Position numbers and translations under genes: made by a program. Shown in pieces: positions 24,161-32,921 of a stretch of 64,000 nt of DNA (position 1 is its first letter; each line of letters begins with the position of its first letter). The notes under the pieces were generated by a model. The model ran no database searches. It was given only the letters and a program-made list of their open reading frames with translations, and was not told where the DNA came from. This DNA is from Desulfonatronospira thiodismutans ASO3-1 (GTDB lineage: Bacteria; Desulfobacterota; Desulfovibrionia; Desulfovibrionales; Desulfonatronovibrionaceae), in assembly GCF_000174435.1 (NCBI RefSeq), contig NZ_ACJN02000001.1, positions 1,167,658 to 1,231,657 of the forward strand, read 5' to 3'.

Positions 24161-24690
24161 GGTACGCTGAATAAACAGGAGCGTAGATTGCTGTGGAAAA
24201 AATGGGAGTTCAGGAGTGCCTAATAAAGAGACATCTTCACACTCCGCGCTTGACGCGATGTGTAAAGATGATGTTTACATTTCGCGCTTGACGCAATGTG
24301 TAAAGATCCTCGTCGTCTCTTTTTGCGGCCAATGACACCAACGTCATGAACATGCTCCTTATAGAATCTGACAGCAGCCATACCCATAAATATCGCGCTT
24401 AAGGCTTAGATTGGGTTTTGGCCTCCCAGTTTTCTGACCATGCAGACAAGCTTCATCCTCCCACGAACGCCTTTGTCCTTGAGGCTGGAGATTTCATCTT
24501 TCCCAGTTCTTAATAAAAATATCCAGCGCCCCATGCCGCCTTGTCCACCATGGTAATAAAGAGACATCTTCACACTCCGCGCTTGACGCGATATGTAAAG
24601 ATGATGTTTACATTTCGCGCTTGACGCAAAGTGTGAAGATCATCATCGTCTCTTTTTGCGGCCAATGACACCAACGCCATGACCCTGCCC

Positions 24691-24752
24691 GTAACCATTC
24701 AGGGGGCAGATAACGGCCATCAGCCACCACCGAGGTCCCCCTGAATGGTTAC
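24691..24752. repeat. 62-bp MITE-like element with 7-bp target duplication
   Basis: GTAACCATTCAGGGG at the left mirrors CCCCTGAATGGTTAC at the right (15 of 15). CCTGCCC flanks it on both sides. The same site in the other array copies is empty, which proves insertion. Confidence 0.8.
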
Positions 24753-24858
24753 CCTGCCCCACTCGGAAGGCCGGGATTTATCTATATGGATATTTTACAG
24801 AACAACCCAGCGCAGCAGGCCGTATGCTAAGGAGCGTAAGGACTTCTGATAATCAGGT

Positions 24859-25077
24859 TTATGCTGGAAATTTGTCCAGGCCAAGAGCGATGGACAGTGC
24901 CTGATCAAGTTTATTCATCTGCGCAGGTCTCAGCGTCCCGATAAAATCGCTGAGCATGCTTTTGGGAATACTGACCAGCTCATCACAATGGATGCTACAG
25001 TCATATTTTAGTCCATTGTCTATTCCTGCAGGTACTTGTGTGGAAAGCCCAAGGTACGCAGTAACAAACAGGAGCAC
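24859..25077 (-). pseudogene. mazF/pemK 3'-fragment, copy 3
   Basis: The C-terminal part, [20 protein letters not shown] then [15 protein letters not shown], is the second half of a MazF/PemK endoribonuclease: the conserved VP....NGL and (N/H)CDE.....K segments. The N-terminal residues that carry the catalytic GDI/V and the RNA site are absent, and only about ten unrelated residues precede the match. It would not be a functional toxin. A fourth copy (25521-25570) is broken off near IS66 element 2. Confidence 0.65.
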
Positions 25078-25249
25078 AGAATGCGGTGGAAAAACGGGAG
25101 TCCAGGAGTGCCTAATATAGAGACATCTTTACACTCCGCGCTTGACGCGATATGTAAAGATGATGTTTACATTTCGCGCTTGACGCGATGTGTAAAGATC
25201 CTCGTCGTCTCTTTTTGCGGCCAACGACACCAACGCCATGATCCTGCCC

Positions 25250-25413
25250 GTAACCATTCAGAACGGCCAGGGGGACAGTCCCCGCGACACTTTTACTGCA
25301 CAACTGAAAAGTACAGACGCAAAATTTTGTGAAGCATCATAATCATCACTTAGCGGGGACAGTCCCCTGGCCTTGTGCCATCAGCCACCACCGAGGTCCC
25401 CCTGAATGGTTAC
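25250..25413. repeat. Same MITE with a second element nested inside
   Basis: The ends GTAACCATTCAG / CTGAATGGTTAC sit at the same array position as the copy at 24691. Inside it, a further inverted repeat (GGCCAGGGGGACAGTCCCCGC / GCGGGGACAGTCCCCTGGCC, about 110 bp) has been added, with loss of about nine bases of the host element. Confidence 0.75.
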
Positions 25414-25678
25414 CCTGCCCCACTCGGAAGGCCGGGAATACATCTATATGGATAATTTACCAAACAACACAGCGCATCCGGCCGTCTGCTCAGGAGCGTG
25501 AGAACTTCTGATAATCAAGTTTATGCTGGATATTTGTCCAGGCCAAGAGCGATGGACAGTGCCTGATCAAATTTTATTGTAAGCGTCCAAACGGGTACAC
25601 CTATCCATGGGCGGGTATCGTTGGTAGTATTCCCTGGCCCACTGGATATGCAGCAGGCCAGGGGTATGATGGTTGGGA

Positions 25679-27235
25679 TCAGCAGGCAGTGGGGGAAGGC
25701 AGGACTTCCGGATCTATGTACTGAGGCATAAGGGCCTTCAGATCCTGCTCGGTCTTGGCCAGGGGCAAGTTTTCAAACAGGTGGCGTAAGTATGCGTAAG
25801 GCTCCAGGCCGTTCTTTTTGGCTGTCTCCACCAGGGAGAAGTACATAGCGCCTGCCTTGGCTCCATTGGGATGTCCGGCAAAAAGCCAGTTCTTGCGTCC
25901 CAGGGCGAAGGGTCTGATGGCGTTTTCCACCAGATTATTGTCAGGCCGCAGCCGGCCATCCAGTGTATAGCGCACCACTCTGTCCCACTGGTTCAGGGCA
26001 TAATTTATGGCCGTGCCCAGTTTGCTTTTGTCCGGGGTGGTTTTACTTCTTTCGTCCAGCAGAGTTTTTATCTGGTTTAGTATGGGTATACTTTTTTCCT
26101 GACGTTCTTCCTGTATCCGGTCGGGCTTTAGCTTTCTGGTTTCAAAGGACTGTTCCAGGATATATAGCTTGGCGATAAGGTTCAGGATTTCCTGGGCGGT
26201 TCCGCCCTTGTGCTTTTGTTTCTTGGAGAGTTTGACCACATCCATAAACTTGCGCCGGACATGGGCCAGGCATCCTACATGGAATATGCCCGGCTTGTCG
26301 CCCAGGTCGTTGTAGACTGCATAGCCGTCACTTTGAATATAACCTTGATAGTCCTGGAGGAAATCCAGGGCCAGACCGCTTCGCGTGGGATGATAATCAT
26401 AAAGGACAGTGGGATTTTCAGGATGGCCGCCAAGGAAAACCCACATATATGACTTGGAAGTGTTGGACCGGCCCGGTTCATCAAGTACCTGTACCGGGGT
26501 CTCGTCTATGCCCACCTGGAATCCGAGCATGATCTCCTTTTTGAACAGATCCAGGAAAGGCTCGCAGACCCTGGCCGCATGCATGGCCCAGGAGACCATG
26601 GTGGAACGGGAGATATCAATGCCCAGCCTTAAAAGCTGCTTGCACTGGCGATAAAAGGGTAGGCCGTCCACAAACTTGGCTGTGATGATATGAGCCATAA
26701 GACCTGGAGTCACTATGCCCTGGGGGATCAGCTGTTCCGGCATGGGAGCTATTTTGACTGCACCCTGATCATCTTCGGCTCCCTCGCAGTTTTTGCAGGC
26801 GTATTTGAGACGGATGTAGCGATTAACAATCAGCCTGGCAGGGATATAATCCAGTTTTTCGCTTACTTCCTGACCTATCGGGCTTAGCTCGACTCCGCAG
26901 GGGCATATCTTTTCCTCCCCAGAGAGGTCATGGATTATATCCTTTCTGGGAAGATCCTTGGGGATGGGCTTGCGGCCACGTTTCTTACGGGAATGTTCAG
27001 GTATGGTGATGGTTTTTTCCTGGGGCGTTTCCACCTCGGTTTCCATCTCAACAAGGCCAGGCATCATGGGCCAGGTCTCTTTAGAGCCGCATTTGGGTTT
27101 TTTATCGGATTTGGACCCATAGATGGCTTTTTGCAGGAAGTTCAGTTTCTCCTGCAGGTAGATAAGTTGCTGGTGGTAGTCAGCAACGATATCTTTGAGC
27201 GCATCTTTATCATCTGGCAAGTTGTTGATGTCCAT
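25679..27235 (-). CDS. tnpC: IS66 transposase TnpC
   Basis: From MDINNLPDDKDALKDIV the product is 518 residues: an N-terminal leucine-zipper-like helix (QQLIYLQEKLNFLQKAIYGSKSDKK), a zinc finger (CPCGVEL...YACKNCEG), the first catalytic Asp in GIDETPVQVLDEPG, then CLAHVRRKF and the Glu in LVENAIRPFALGRKNWLFAG. It looks full length and active. An upstream in-frame extension to 27367 overlaps the tnpB region and is not conserved. Confidence 0.9.
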   Translation of the reverse strand: MDINNLPDDKDALKDIVADYHQQLIYLQEKLNFLQKAIYGSKSDKKPKCGSKETWPMMPGLVEMETEVETPQEKTITIPEHSRKKRGRKPIPKDLPRKDIIHDLSGEEKICPCGVELSPIGQEVSEKLDYIPARLIVNRYIRLKYACKNCEGAEDDQGAVKIAPMPEQLIPQGIVTPGLMAHIITAKFVDGLPFYRQCKQLLRLGIDISRSTMVSWAMHAARVCEPFLDLFKKEIMLGFQVGIDETPVQVLDEPGRSNTSKSYMWVFLGGHPENPTVLYDYHPTRSGLALDFLQDYQGYIQSDGYAVYNDLGDKPGIFHVGCLAHVRRKFMDVVKLSKKQKHKGGTAQEILNLIAKLYILEQSFETRKLKPDRIQEERQEKSIPILNQIKTLLDERSKTTPDKSKLGTAINYALNQWDRVVRYTLDGRLRPDNNLVENAIRPFALGRKNWLFAGHPNGAKAGAMYFSLVETAKKNGLEPYAYLRHLFENLPLAKTEQDLKALMPQYIDPEVLPSPTAC

Positions 27236-27294
27236 AACTGAGTATTCATATACACACAAACATTTGGAATTGCAAGCTTTTTTTGCAAAAAAAT

Positions 27295-27645
27295 CTAAAA
27301 TAATGTGGAAAATTTTAACTCTTTGTGCCCCCTGACCTGCACAGGGTCCAGACCGTCTAAAAGCCAAACAAGCTGCCTCGCATCAAGCTCCATAACTTCC
27401 TGCTTTGATGCAGGCCACTTGAAGCTTTGCTTCTCCAGGCGCTTTTGCCACAGGCAAAAACCGTTTGTGTCCCAGTACAGGATCTTGATGATGGTTCGCT
27501 GCCTGTTGCAGAAGACAAACAGATGACCGGAAAAGGGGTCATGCTCCAGCTGAGCCTGGACCATGATGGACAACCCGTCTATGGCCTTGCGCATGTCGGT
27601 ATGTCCGGTGACCAGATACACCTTGGCCTGACTTACCGCGATCAC
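27295..27645 (-). CDS. tnpB: IS66 accessory protein TnpB
   Basis: The 116-residue product carries TDMRKAIDGLSIMVQAQLEHDPFSGHLFVFCNRQRTIIKIL and GFCLWQKRLEKQSFKWP, the TnpB pattern. It starts with GTG overlapping the tnpA stop by 4 bp (GTGA). Confidence 0.9.
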   Translation of the reverse strand: MIAVSQAKVYLVTGHTDMRKAIDGLSIMVQAQLEHDPFSGHLFVFCNRQRTIIKILYWDTNGFCLWQKRLEKQSFKWPASKQEVMELDARQLVWLLDGLDPVQVRGHKELKFSTLF

Positions 27646-27983
27646 GTGATCTCCTCCAGAGTACGGACAAGCTTGGCCAGTACTTCCTGCTGGAAATCAC
27701 CCGGGATATCCACTTGGTAACTATTGACCATCAGGCGCAGAGGCGTATGGGTTTTCTCCTGGACAACCTTCAGGGGCACCGGCACGATGGCATTTTCCTC
27801 CTGGGTTTTCCTGGAATTGGTGTGCCCAAGCTTTTTGCACCAGTAATAGAAGGCATGCTTGGACAGTTCTGCCCTGCGGCAGTATTCGGCCTTGGTCAGG
27901 CTGCCCTGCCTCCACTTGTTGATATGCGCGGACCAGAACCCGGCCCGCTCCTCAGGCGTGTACTTCTGTGACTTGGTTTGCAT
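27642..27983 (-). CDS. tnpA: IS66 accessory protein TnpA
   Basis: The 113-residue product has the IS66 TnpA start, FWSAHINKWRQGSLTKAEYCRRAELSKHAFYYWCKKLG, a helix-turn-helix region thought to bind DNA. A GGAGG sits before ATG. It is the first gene of the element, 78 bp inside its right terminal repeat. Confidence 0.88.
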   Translation of the reverse strand: MQTKSQKYTPEERAGFWSAHINKWRQGSLTKAEYCRRAELSKHAFYYWCKKLGHTNSRKTQEENAIVPVPLKVVQEKTHTPLRLMVNSYQVDIPGDFQQEVLAKLVRTLEEIT

Positions 27984-28354
27984 AACGGTCCCTCCTTGGT
28001 ATTTGGGAGACCATTAGCACATCAGGCGGAGAAAAAAAGATGGGGTTAAATGGACGCTTACATTTTATTGGTTCCTCGACACAGTGAGTGGGTTTGAACA
28101 ATAATTCAGCTGGTTTTTTTCTTGCGTTAAGAGACTCCCATCTGCGTAGATCTGCGAGATCTACGGTTAAATTCTTCTGGCTTCAATCTTCAAGCATCAG
28201 GGCAAAGATAAAGAGTTTTTTGCCGTCCCAGTTAAATCCTCTTCGAGGTGCTTGCGCATTTTACTGGGATGCTCTTCATGTCCTTCATGGTTAAATCAAT
28301 TTTTATTGATGCCTGCATTTATACCCGCCAGATGATTACACGTGCTGATCAACC

Positions 28355-28387
28355 TTGAAAATTCAGTTGACGTAACAGAATTTTCAA
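28355..28387. promoter_or_regulatory. Inverted repeat upstream of a DUF4143 ATPase
   Basis: TTGAAAATTC and GAATTTTCAA form a perfect 10-bp inverted repeat with a 13-bp spacer, ending 15 bp before the start of the downstream gene. It could be an operator or a 5'-UTR hairpin. The rest of 28070-28354 has no gene; it holds the degenerate phrase CTTCATGTCCTTCATGGTTA (28276-28295). Confidence 0.45.
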
Positions 28388-28402
28388 GTTATTTGTTCGT
28401 TC

Positions 28403-29563
28403 ATGATCGCAAGAAATAATGAAATCAACCTGTTACTTGAGGCGTTGGCCACTTATCCGGCTGTGGGGATAATTGGGGCCAGGCAGGTGGGCAAGACCAC
28501 TCTGGCTGCAATGCTCACCCGGAAATGGTCCGGTCCGGTGCATCACTTTGACCTGGAAAACAGTGAAGATATGGCCAGGCTTTTTGATCCCATGCTGACC
28601 CTTAAGGAACTACGCGGTCTGGTGATCCTAGATGAGATCCAGAGAATGCCGGAAATATTCCCCGCCCTGCGAGTCTTGATCGACAAAAAACTGGATGACC
28701 TTAGATTCCTGATCCTGGGCAGCGCATCACCCCAAATGCTGCGGCAATCTTCAGAATCTTTGGCCGGCAGGATCAGATACCACCGGCTGAGCGGACTTGG
28801 ACTGGATGAAATACCATCAGGCCAGTCTGAACAGCTCTGGTTGAGGGGAGGTTTTCCCCTGTCCTTTTTAGCTCAAGACGACGCAAAAAGCTTTGAATGG
28901 AGGAAGGCTTTCGTTTCCACGTTCCTGGAAAGAGATCTGCCTCAGCTTGGAATCAATGTCAGTTCAACCACGCTGCGCAGATTCTGGAACATGCTGGCCC
29001 ATTATCATGGCCAGATATGGAACGCCTCTGAGTTTGCCAGGTCATTCGGGGTTGCGGATACAACCGTCAGACAATATCTTGACCGGCTTACGGATGCCCT
29101 TGTGGTCAGACAGGTCCAGCCATGGCATGAAAATATCTCTAAACGCCAGGTCAAGTCACCAAAAGTATTCATCTGCGACAGCGGACTGACGCACGCCCTG
29201 CTCAATCTGCCTGCAAAGCACGATGTGCTGGGGCATCCCAAATCCGGCGCAACCTGGGAAGGTTTTGTCATTGAACAGATCATCAGACTCTTAAGGGCGG
29301 ATGAATCCGAATGTTTCCACTGGGCGACCCATTCAGGGGCTAAACTGGATTTTCTCCATGTCAGAGGATCAACCAGGACAGGATTTGAAATAAAAAGAAC
29401 CTCGTCTCCCAGGCTGACCAGGTCTATGCGCATTGCAATGCATGATCTAAAGTTAAAACATCTTTTCGTGATTCATGCAGGTGAGCATATTTTTCCATTA
29501 GCAGAGAATATCAAGGCAGTGCCGATATCCAGGTTATCAGAAACACTGATGGGATATCTATGA
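28403..29563 (+). CDS. AAA-type ATPase with DUF4143 C-terminal domain
   Basis: The 386-residue protein begins with a P-loop ATPase: Walker A GARQVGKTT (residues 25-33), Walker B LVILDEIQRMPE, sensor GSASPQM. The middle is a winged-helix segment (SEFARSFGVADTTVRQYLDRL) and the C-terminal part has ...GAKLDFLHVRG...GFEIKRT, a PD-(D/E)xK-like DUF4143 domain. Function of the family is not established; it is abundant in genomes with many mobile elements. A paralogue in the same architecture lies at 34977-36215 on the far side of the RAYT island. No Shine-Dalgarno is evident. Confidence 0.88.
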   Translation: MIARNNEINLLLEALATYPAVGIIGARQVGKTTLAAMLTRKWSGPVHHFDLENSEDMARLFDPMLTLKELRGLVILDEIQRMPEIFPALRVLIDKKLDDLRFLILGSASPQMLRQSSESLAGRIRYHRLSGLGLDEIPSGQSEQLWLRGGFPLSFLAQDDAKSFEWRKAFVSTFLERDLPQLGINVSSTTLRRFWNMLAHYHGQIWNASEFARSFGVADTTVRQYLDRLTDALVVRQVQPWHENISKRQVKSPKVFICDSGLTHALLNLPAKHDVLGHPKSGATWEGFVIEQIIRLLRADESECFHWATHSGAKLDFLHVRGSTRTGFEIKRTSSPRLTRSMRIAMHDLKLKHLFVIHAGEHIFPLAENIKAVPISRLSETLMGYL

Positions 29564-29794
29564 AGAGCATGGAGTTAAGAAAAATTCTTCTCTCATAAAA
29601 ACCTTATCACCATGGTAAAACCGTGCTGTTTTGGCATGTTCCAGCCCAATAAAAAACCTTGCCTGTGCCTGTTGATTTATTTTATTGCAGTAATGAATGA
29701 GCATGATAATCCTTTTGGCTTGATTTCATAATTGCAGCAGGGGTATGTCAGTGATGGCTTCGGATCAAGAACAAACTAGTAGTTCGTTTCATTA

Positions 29795-31004
29795 AAAAGT
29801 TTACGCTTAAGAACATTCAAGATCAAATTTTTTCCAACGGAAGATTACCGGAGCAGAGTTCATCTCTGCTATGCCCTTAAGGATTCGCTCCTTGAGTTCC
29901 TCCTTGGATGAAACCCGAATGTGTCGCAAAAAAGTACGGGCCATCTTTGAAAATGCAGACTCAATCAGGTTTAACCAAGAGCCGTGCTTTGGAGTATGGA
30001 CATACTCAAATCTGTTGGGCAGGGAAGCAAGGTATTTCATGGTTTCCTTTGAAATATGGGACGAATGATTATCCAAAACAAGACGGATAGTGTTCTCTTT
30101 CGGATACCTGGAGTCTATTTCCTTCAAAAGCTCAATAAATTCTCTGCTGCGATGTCGATCATGAACTTGAGCAATAATTTCTCCAGTATGCAGATCAAGG
30201 CCAGCAAGGATAGAGACTGTGCCATGCCTCTTATATTCATAATCCCGGCCAGTGCACTGATGTCGTCCAGGTGCAGGCGATAGATCCGGCGCAATGGTTT
30301 CCAAGGCTTGCACGCCCGGTTTTTCGTCCACTGAAACTGTTATTGTTTTAGAAGGCACAGCAATATCGCCTTGATCATTTTGCATGTTAACTTCTTGGTA
30401 AACAACCAGGACATCATTCATTTTTTGCTCGAAATCAGGATCTCTCTTTTCAAGATAGTACTTGATTTTATGCGGTTTTATATCGTGTTCATTGAGAATA
30501 CGCCAAATGGTGGCTTTTGCAGCGTTTGCCAGGCAATGGTGTCCTTCCTTGGGAGCATGCTCACGTGTGTATCTGGCAAGCTCCTGATAGGTCCAAAGCT
30601 CAGCAGCAAAGCCGTAATCTTTGGGTTTAGTACAGGCCAGATTAACAACCCAGGCTTTTGCTGCATCATCTATAACAGGATCAAATGGCCTGTGATAATA
30701 ATCCTTGAGACCAGCTTCCGGGCCTGCTGCCAAGGCTTTCTCTATGCACTTATAAATAGACGGTCTGCTCAGGCCTGCCTGCTTTTGAATATGCGTGATT
30801 GGTTTTCCGTCTGCATAAAGCAAAAGGACTTTGGCCCGTTGAACATCTCGCAATGAAGCTGCTCGCGCATTGCTTATAGTCTCAAGCTTTATGCGTTGCT
30901 CAGGCGTTAAAACGAGTTTTGGGAGTTTGGTCTTCTTACTCATGACTACCTCCTTCAATTGTTTGAAGATATGGTAGCCAAAAATAAATTACATGTAAAG
31001 CTTT
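29795..31004 (-). mobile_element. IS630-family element
   Basis: TA dinucleotides at 29793-29794 and 31005-31006 bracket the transposase gene. The inner ends AAAAGTTTACGCTTAA and, inverted, AAAGCTTTACATGTAA agree at 11 of 16 positions. IS630 elements duplicate TA and are about 1.1-1.2 kb, which fits the 1210 bp. The ends are inferred and less certain than for the IS66 copies. A pilin gene remnant begins at the right edge. Confidence 0.6.
29807..30943 (-). CDS. IS630-family transposase
   Basis: From MSKKTKLPKLVLTPEQ the product is 378 residues. The N-terminal helix-turn-helix (ASLRDVQRAKVLLLYADGKPITHIQKQAGLS) is followed by the DDE catalytic domain: VSVDEKPGVQAL, LVLDNHSSH and HGSWLNLIESAFSKM, with D, D and E all present. 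An in-frame extension upstream (MKEVV) has a GGAGG only for the internal start. Intact as far as can be read. Confidence 0.9.
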   Translation of the reverse strand: MSKKTKLPKLVLTPEQRIKLETISNARAASLRDVQRAKVLLLYADGKPITHIQKQAGLSRPSIYKCIEKALAAGPEAGLKDYYHRPFDPVIDDAAKAWVVNLACTKPKDYGFAAELWTYQELARYTREHAPKEGHHCLANAAKATIWRILNEHDIKPHKIKYYLEKRDPDFEQKMNDVLVVYQEVNMQNDQGDIAVPSKTITVSVDEKPGVQALETIAPDLSPAPGRHQCTGRDYEYKRHGTVSILAGLDLHTGEIIAQVHDRHRSREFIELLKEIDSRYPKENTIRLVLDNHSSHISKETMKYLASLPNRFEYVHTPKHGSWLNLIESAFSKMARTFLRHIRVSSKEELKERILKGIAEMNSAPVIFRWKKFDLECS

Positions 31005-31006
31005 TA

Positions 31007-31380
31007 TTGAAACTTAGTACTAGGCCAGGCCCGGTCTCTTCCCAGACCGCCAGGGAGGCCCGCCTTGCACACTCCCGTTACCACTTCTCAGATGCTGACT
31101 TTTTTTCCGACAGTCCCGGACCAAACCATAAAAATAACAGTTACGGCTTTACCCTTATTGAAATCCTCAGTGTGATAGCCATCCTTGGTATTCTTGCAGC
31201 CATTTCTCTTCCAAGGTTAGGGGAATACCGCGACATAGCCAGGCAAACCTCTGTCCTTCACGACCTGCGGGTTTGTCTGGCAGAAACCGCCATTGATATC
31301 CATGAAGGCAGTTGATACCGATGCAGGGCTCATACATGTGCTCCCGGCCTGGAAATGGGCCCTTGGAGAGCAACCGGGGA
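31007..31380 (+). pseudogene. Broken type IV pilin gene next to IS630
   Basis: The frame contains NSYG followed by FTLIEILSVIAILGILAAIS, then PRLGEYRDIARQTSVLHDLR and VCLAETAIDIHEGS before a stop at 31313-31315. It matches the second pilin at 18760-19119 up to DIHNGD, after which that protein goes on for 45 residues; here a +2 frame continues for a while (QGSYMCSRPGNG), so a frameshift or deletion ended it. The codons before the leader partly derive from the IS630 edge and no good start remains. Third pilin paralogue of the window. Confidence 0.65.
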
Positions 31381-31523
31381 AACTGGTGTGAACGACGAAC
31401 GGTTCTTGGTTCTTCGTTCTGCGTTAAAAACAAAAACAGTTCCTTGTTCCTCGTTCTTCGTTCTTCGTTAAAACCAAGAACCAGGAACCAAGAACGGCGG
31501 CAGAGCCGCCGAACCAAGAACCC

Positions 31524-31706
31524 CCTGAACTCAAGGCTGTATATGATTTCCTGCGAAATAACGGGGAGCAGGCCAGCAGTCAGATTACCACCGGTTTGGA
31601 CATCCACCAGAATACAGCTTTGAAAAGGCTGAACAAGCTGATGCATGCTGGTCTGGTTGTTAAAAAAGGAAAGGGTGCGGATGTGAAGTATGCAGTACGG
31701 ATGTGA
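31524..31706 (+). pseudogene. Winged-helix domain fragment
   Basis: The frame reads PELKAVYDFLRNNGEQASSQ..., then TGLDIHQNTALKRLNKLMHAG and VVKKGKGADVKYAV, a winged helix-turn-helix of about 60 residues of the kind found at the C-terminus of Fic- and AlbA-type proteins. There is no start and no upstream domain, only degenerate TTCTTCGTT repeats. Probably a gene remnant. Confidence 0.5.
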
Positions 31707-31771
31707 GAGCAGGTGAGGGTGTGAGGGTGAGTGTGAGGTTCTTCGTCCTCGTTTTTCGTTCTTCGTTAGCC

Positions 31772-31839
31772 TACACTCCGCGCTTGACGCGATATGTAAA
31801 GATGATGTTTACATTTCGCGCTTGACGCGAAGTGTAAAG
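31772..31839. repeat. REP doublet
   Basis: Two CGCG-CTTGA-CGCG hairpins in the same orientation, 38 bp apart, with the right arm of the first (TGTAAA) complementary to the left arm of the second (TTTACA). Confidence 0.85.
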
Positions 31840-31881
31840 GAATTCATCAATCATGTTCAATAAGACTATCTCTGCCCATTG

Positions 31882-32060
31882 GGCGATGTGGATGCCTTTG
31901 CCGATAAGATCAACCACTTGGCCGAAAGCCCGCAACTGTGAAGAGAAATGGGCGAATACAACCGGGCCAAACTGGAGCGGATGTTTACCCCTGAGCAGAT
32001 GGTCCGGGAATATGAGGATTTGTTCCAAGAGGCGCTGAAAAAGAAAAGACAAGATAAAAC
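31882..32060 (+). pseudogene. C-terminal fragment of a group 1 (GT4) glycosyltransferase
   Basis: The frame GDVDAFADKINHLAESPQL, a TGA, then REMGEYNRAKLERMFTPEQM and VREYEDLFQEALKKK is the end of a GT4 glycosyltransferase, where (D)VDAxAxxI and MFTPExMVxxYExL are standard. An in-frame TGA replaces a residue, and nothing upstream codes for the rest. A REP doublet begins about 10 bp later. Confidence 0.65.
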
Positions 32061-32069
32061 AGGTGAATC

Positions 32070-32144
32070 ATCTTCACACATCGCGTTTGTCGCAATATGT
32101 AAAGATGATGTTTACATTTGGCGCTTGACGCGATGTGTAAAGAT
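32070..32144. repeat. REP doublet after a glycosyltransferase fragment
   Basis: Two hairpin units of the family; the first has the variant loop TTTGT and the second the standard CTTGA. Confidence 0.85.
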
Positions 32145-32225
32145 GATCGTCGTTTTTTTCTGCAGCCAATGACATAAACTCCATTGTCCAGATTTTTGTA
32201 AGATTGCCCCGCCGTGGATCGTAGT

Positions 32226-32735
32226 AGTCTGGCGGTTGGCCCCGGTCAAGGGCCTGGATGTGCTCCTGGAAGCCTTCCGGCAGATCGCGGGCAAGACCGC
32301 AGCGCACTTAGTCCTGCTGGGCTACGGTCCGCTCAGGCCGAGGCTGAAATCCATGACCCGGGAGCTGGGGCTGGCCGGGCGGGTGCATTTTCCCGGGTTC
32401 CAGGACACCCCCTAACCTGGATGCGCGAGGCAACGCTGCTGGCCCTGCCTTCCCGGCATGAAGGGCTGCCCACTGTACTCATCGAGGCCCTGGACTGCGG
32501 CACCCAGATCGTGGCCACGGACTGCCCTGGCGGCTTGGCGGAAATCCAGGAAGATGGCAAATACGGTCACATTCGTGCCTGTGGAAGACCCCACAACCCT
32601 GGCCCAGACCATGCTTAGCAACCTTAACGGCACTTTCCATGTGCCCTCCGAAACCATCACAAGGCCCGGGCCGAAGATTTCACCGTTGAAAATGCCGAAA
32701 AGCAGTATATGGAAACATTGCTTGGCAAAATATAG
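32226..32735 (+). pseudogene. Frameshifted GT4 glycosyltransferase fragment
   Basis: Three frames together give a glycosyltransferase half: RLAPVKGLDVLLEAFRQIAG with LGYGPLRPRL and VHFPGFQDTP, then after a stop ATLLALPSRHEGLPTVLIEA and GTQIVATDCPGG, then after a shift VPVEDPTTLAQTML and finally EDFTVENAEKQYMETLLGKI with a natural TAG. The conserved nucleotide-sugar segments (E-x7-E region EGLPTVLIEA) are visible. Multiple frame breaks make it a pseudogene. A REP starts 6 bp after the stop. Confidence 0.75.
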
Positions 32736-32740
32736 CCCTC

Positions 32741-32786
32741 ATCTTTACACCTCGCGCTTGACGCGATATGCGCGATATGTGAAGAT
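32741..32786. repeat. Single REP unit after the glycosyltransferase stop codon
   Basis: One hairpin with an internal repeat of CGCGATATG that lengthens its right arm. It begins 6 bp past the TAG. Confidence 0.8.
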
Positions 32787-32809
32787 GTTCTTCTTCTCCG
32801 CGGCTAAAA

Positions 32810-32915
32810 CAGCACTTTCCGCGTCGCCCCCGAAATACTCAAGACCCGAACCGAGGATTTCACTGTAGAAAAGGCCACAAAGCAGTATAGGGGCACCCTG
32901 CCTGGCAAAATATGA
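32810..32915 (+). pseudogene. Duplicate of the glycosyltransferase 3' end
   Basis: This 106-bp stretch is a diverged copy of the last 106 bp of the glycosyltransferase pseudogene at an offset of 180 bp: TEDFTVEKATKQYRGTLPGK against AEDFTVENAEKQYMETLLGK, again ending in a stop and again followed within 7 bp by a REP. Confidence 0.7.
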
Positions 32916-32921
32916 CCCATC

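Larger units (their letters stand above)
22921..25570. repeat. 0.8-kb composite repeat array: REP doublets plus mazF fragments
   Basis: Two spacer blocks alternate with REP doublets. Block A (from CACTCGGAAGGCCGG) begins at 23052, 23868, 24760 and about 25421 and carries the 3' end of a mazF/pemK-type gene. Block B (TGAATCTGACAGCAGCCATAC) occurs at about 23541 and 24363. REP doublets are at 22928-23001, 23411-23485, 23743-23817, 24233-24307, 24566-24640 and 25125-25199. Period is 816 bp for the first two copies and 892 bp for the next because of a 62-bp MITE. IS66 element 2 cuts the last copy. No intact gene lies in these 2.6 kb. Confidence 0.85.
25579..28061 (-). mobile_element. IS66-family element 2
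   Basis: The ends are GTAAGCGTCC and GGACGCTTAC, a perfect 10-bp terminal inverted repeat. The 8-bp target duplication ATTTTATT lies directly outside (25571-25578 and 28062-28069). The 2483-bp element holds tnpA, tnpB and tnpC only. It interrupts the last mazF-fragment copy of the repeat array, so it arrived after the array had formed. It is a different IS66 subgroup from element 1. Confidence 0.93.

Noticed and set aside
22928-25199. CRISPR array (regular CGCGCTTGACGCG units)
   Set aside because: Units come in doublets with a constant GATGATG spacer, the larger spacers are themselves repeated, there are no unique 30-40-bp spacers, and no cas genes are present. The RAYT gene explains them as REPs.
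30959-31315. Intact pilin gene starting MFEDMVAKN
   Set aside because: The first codons lie in the IS630 edge and its flank, the leader is over 60 residues long, and the protein stops 45 residues before its paralogue does.
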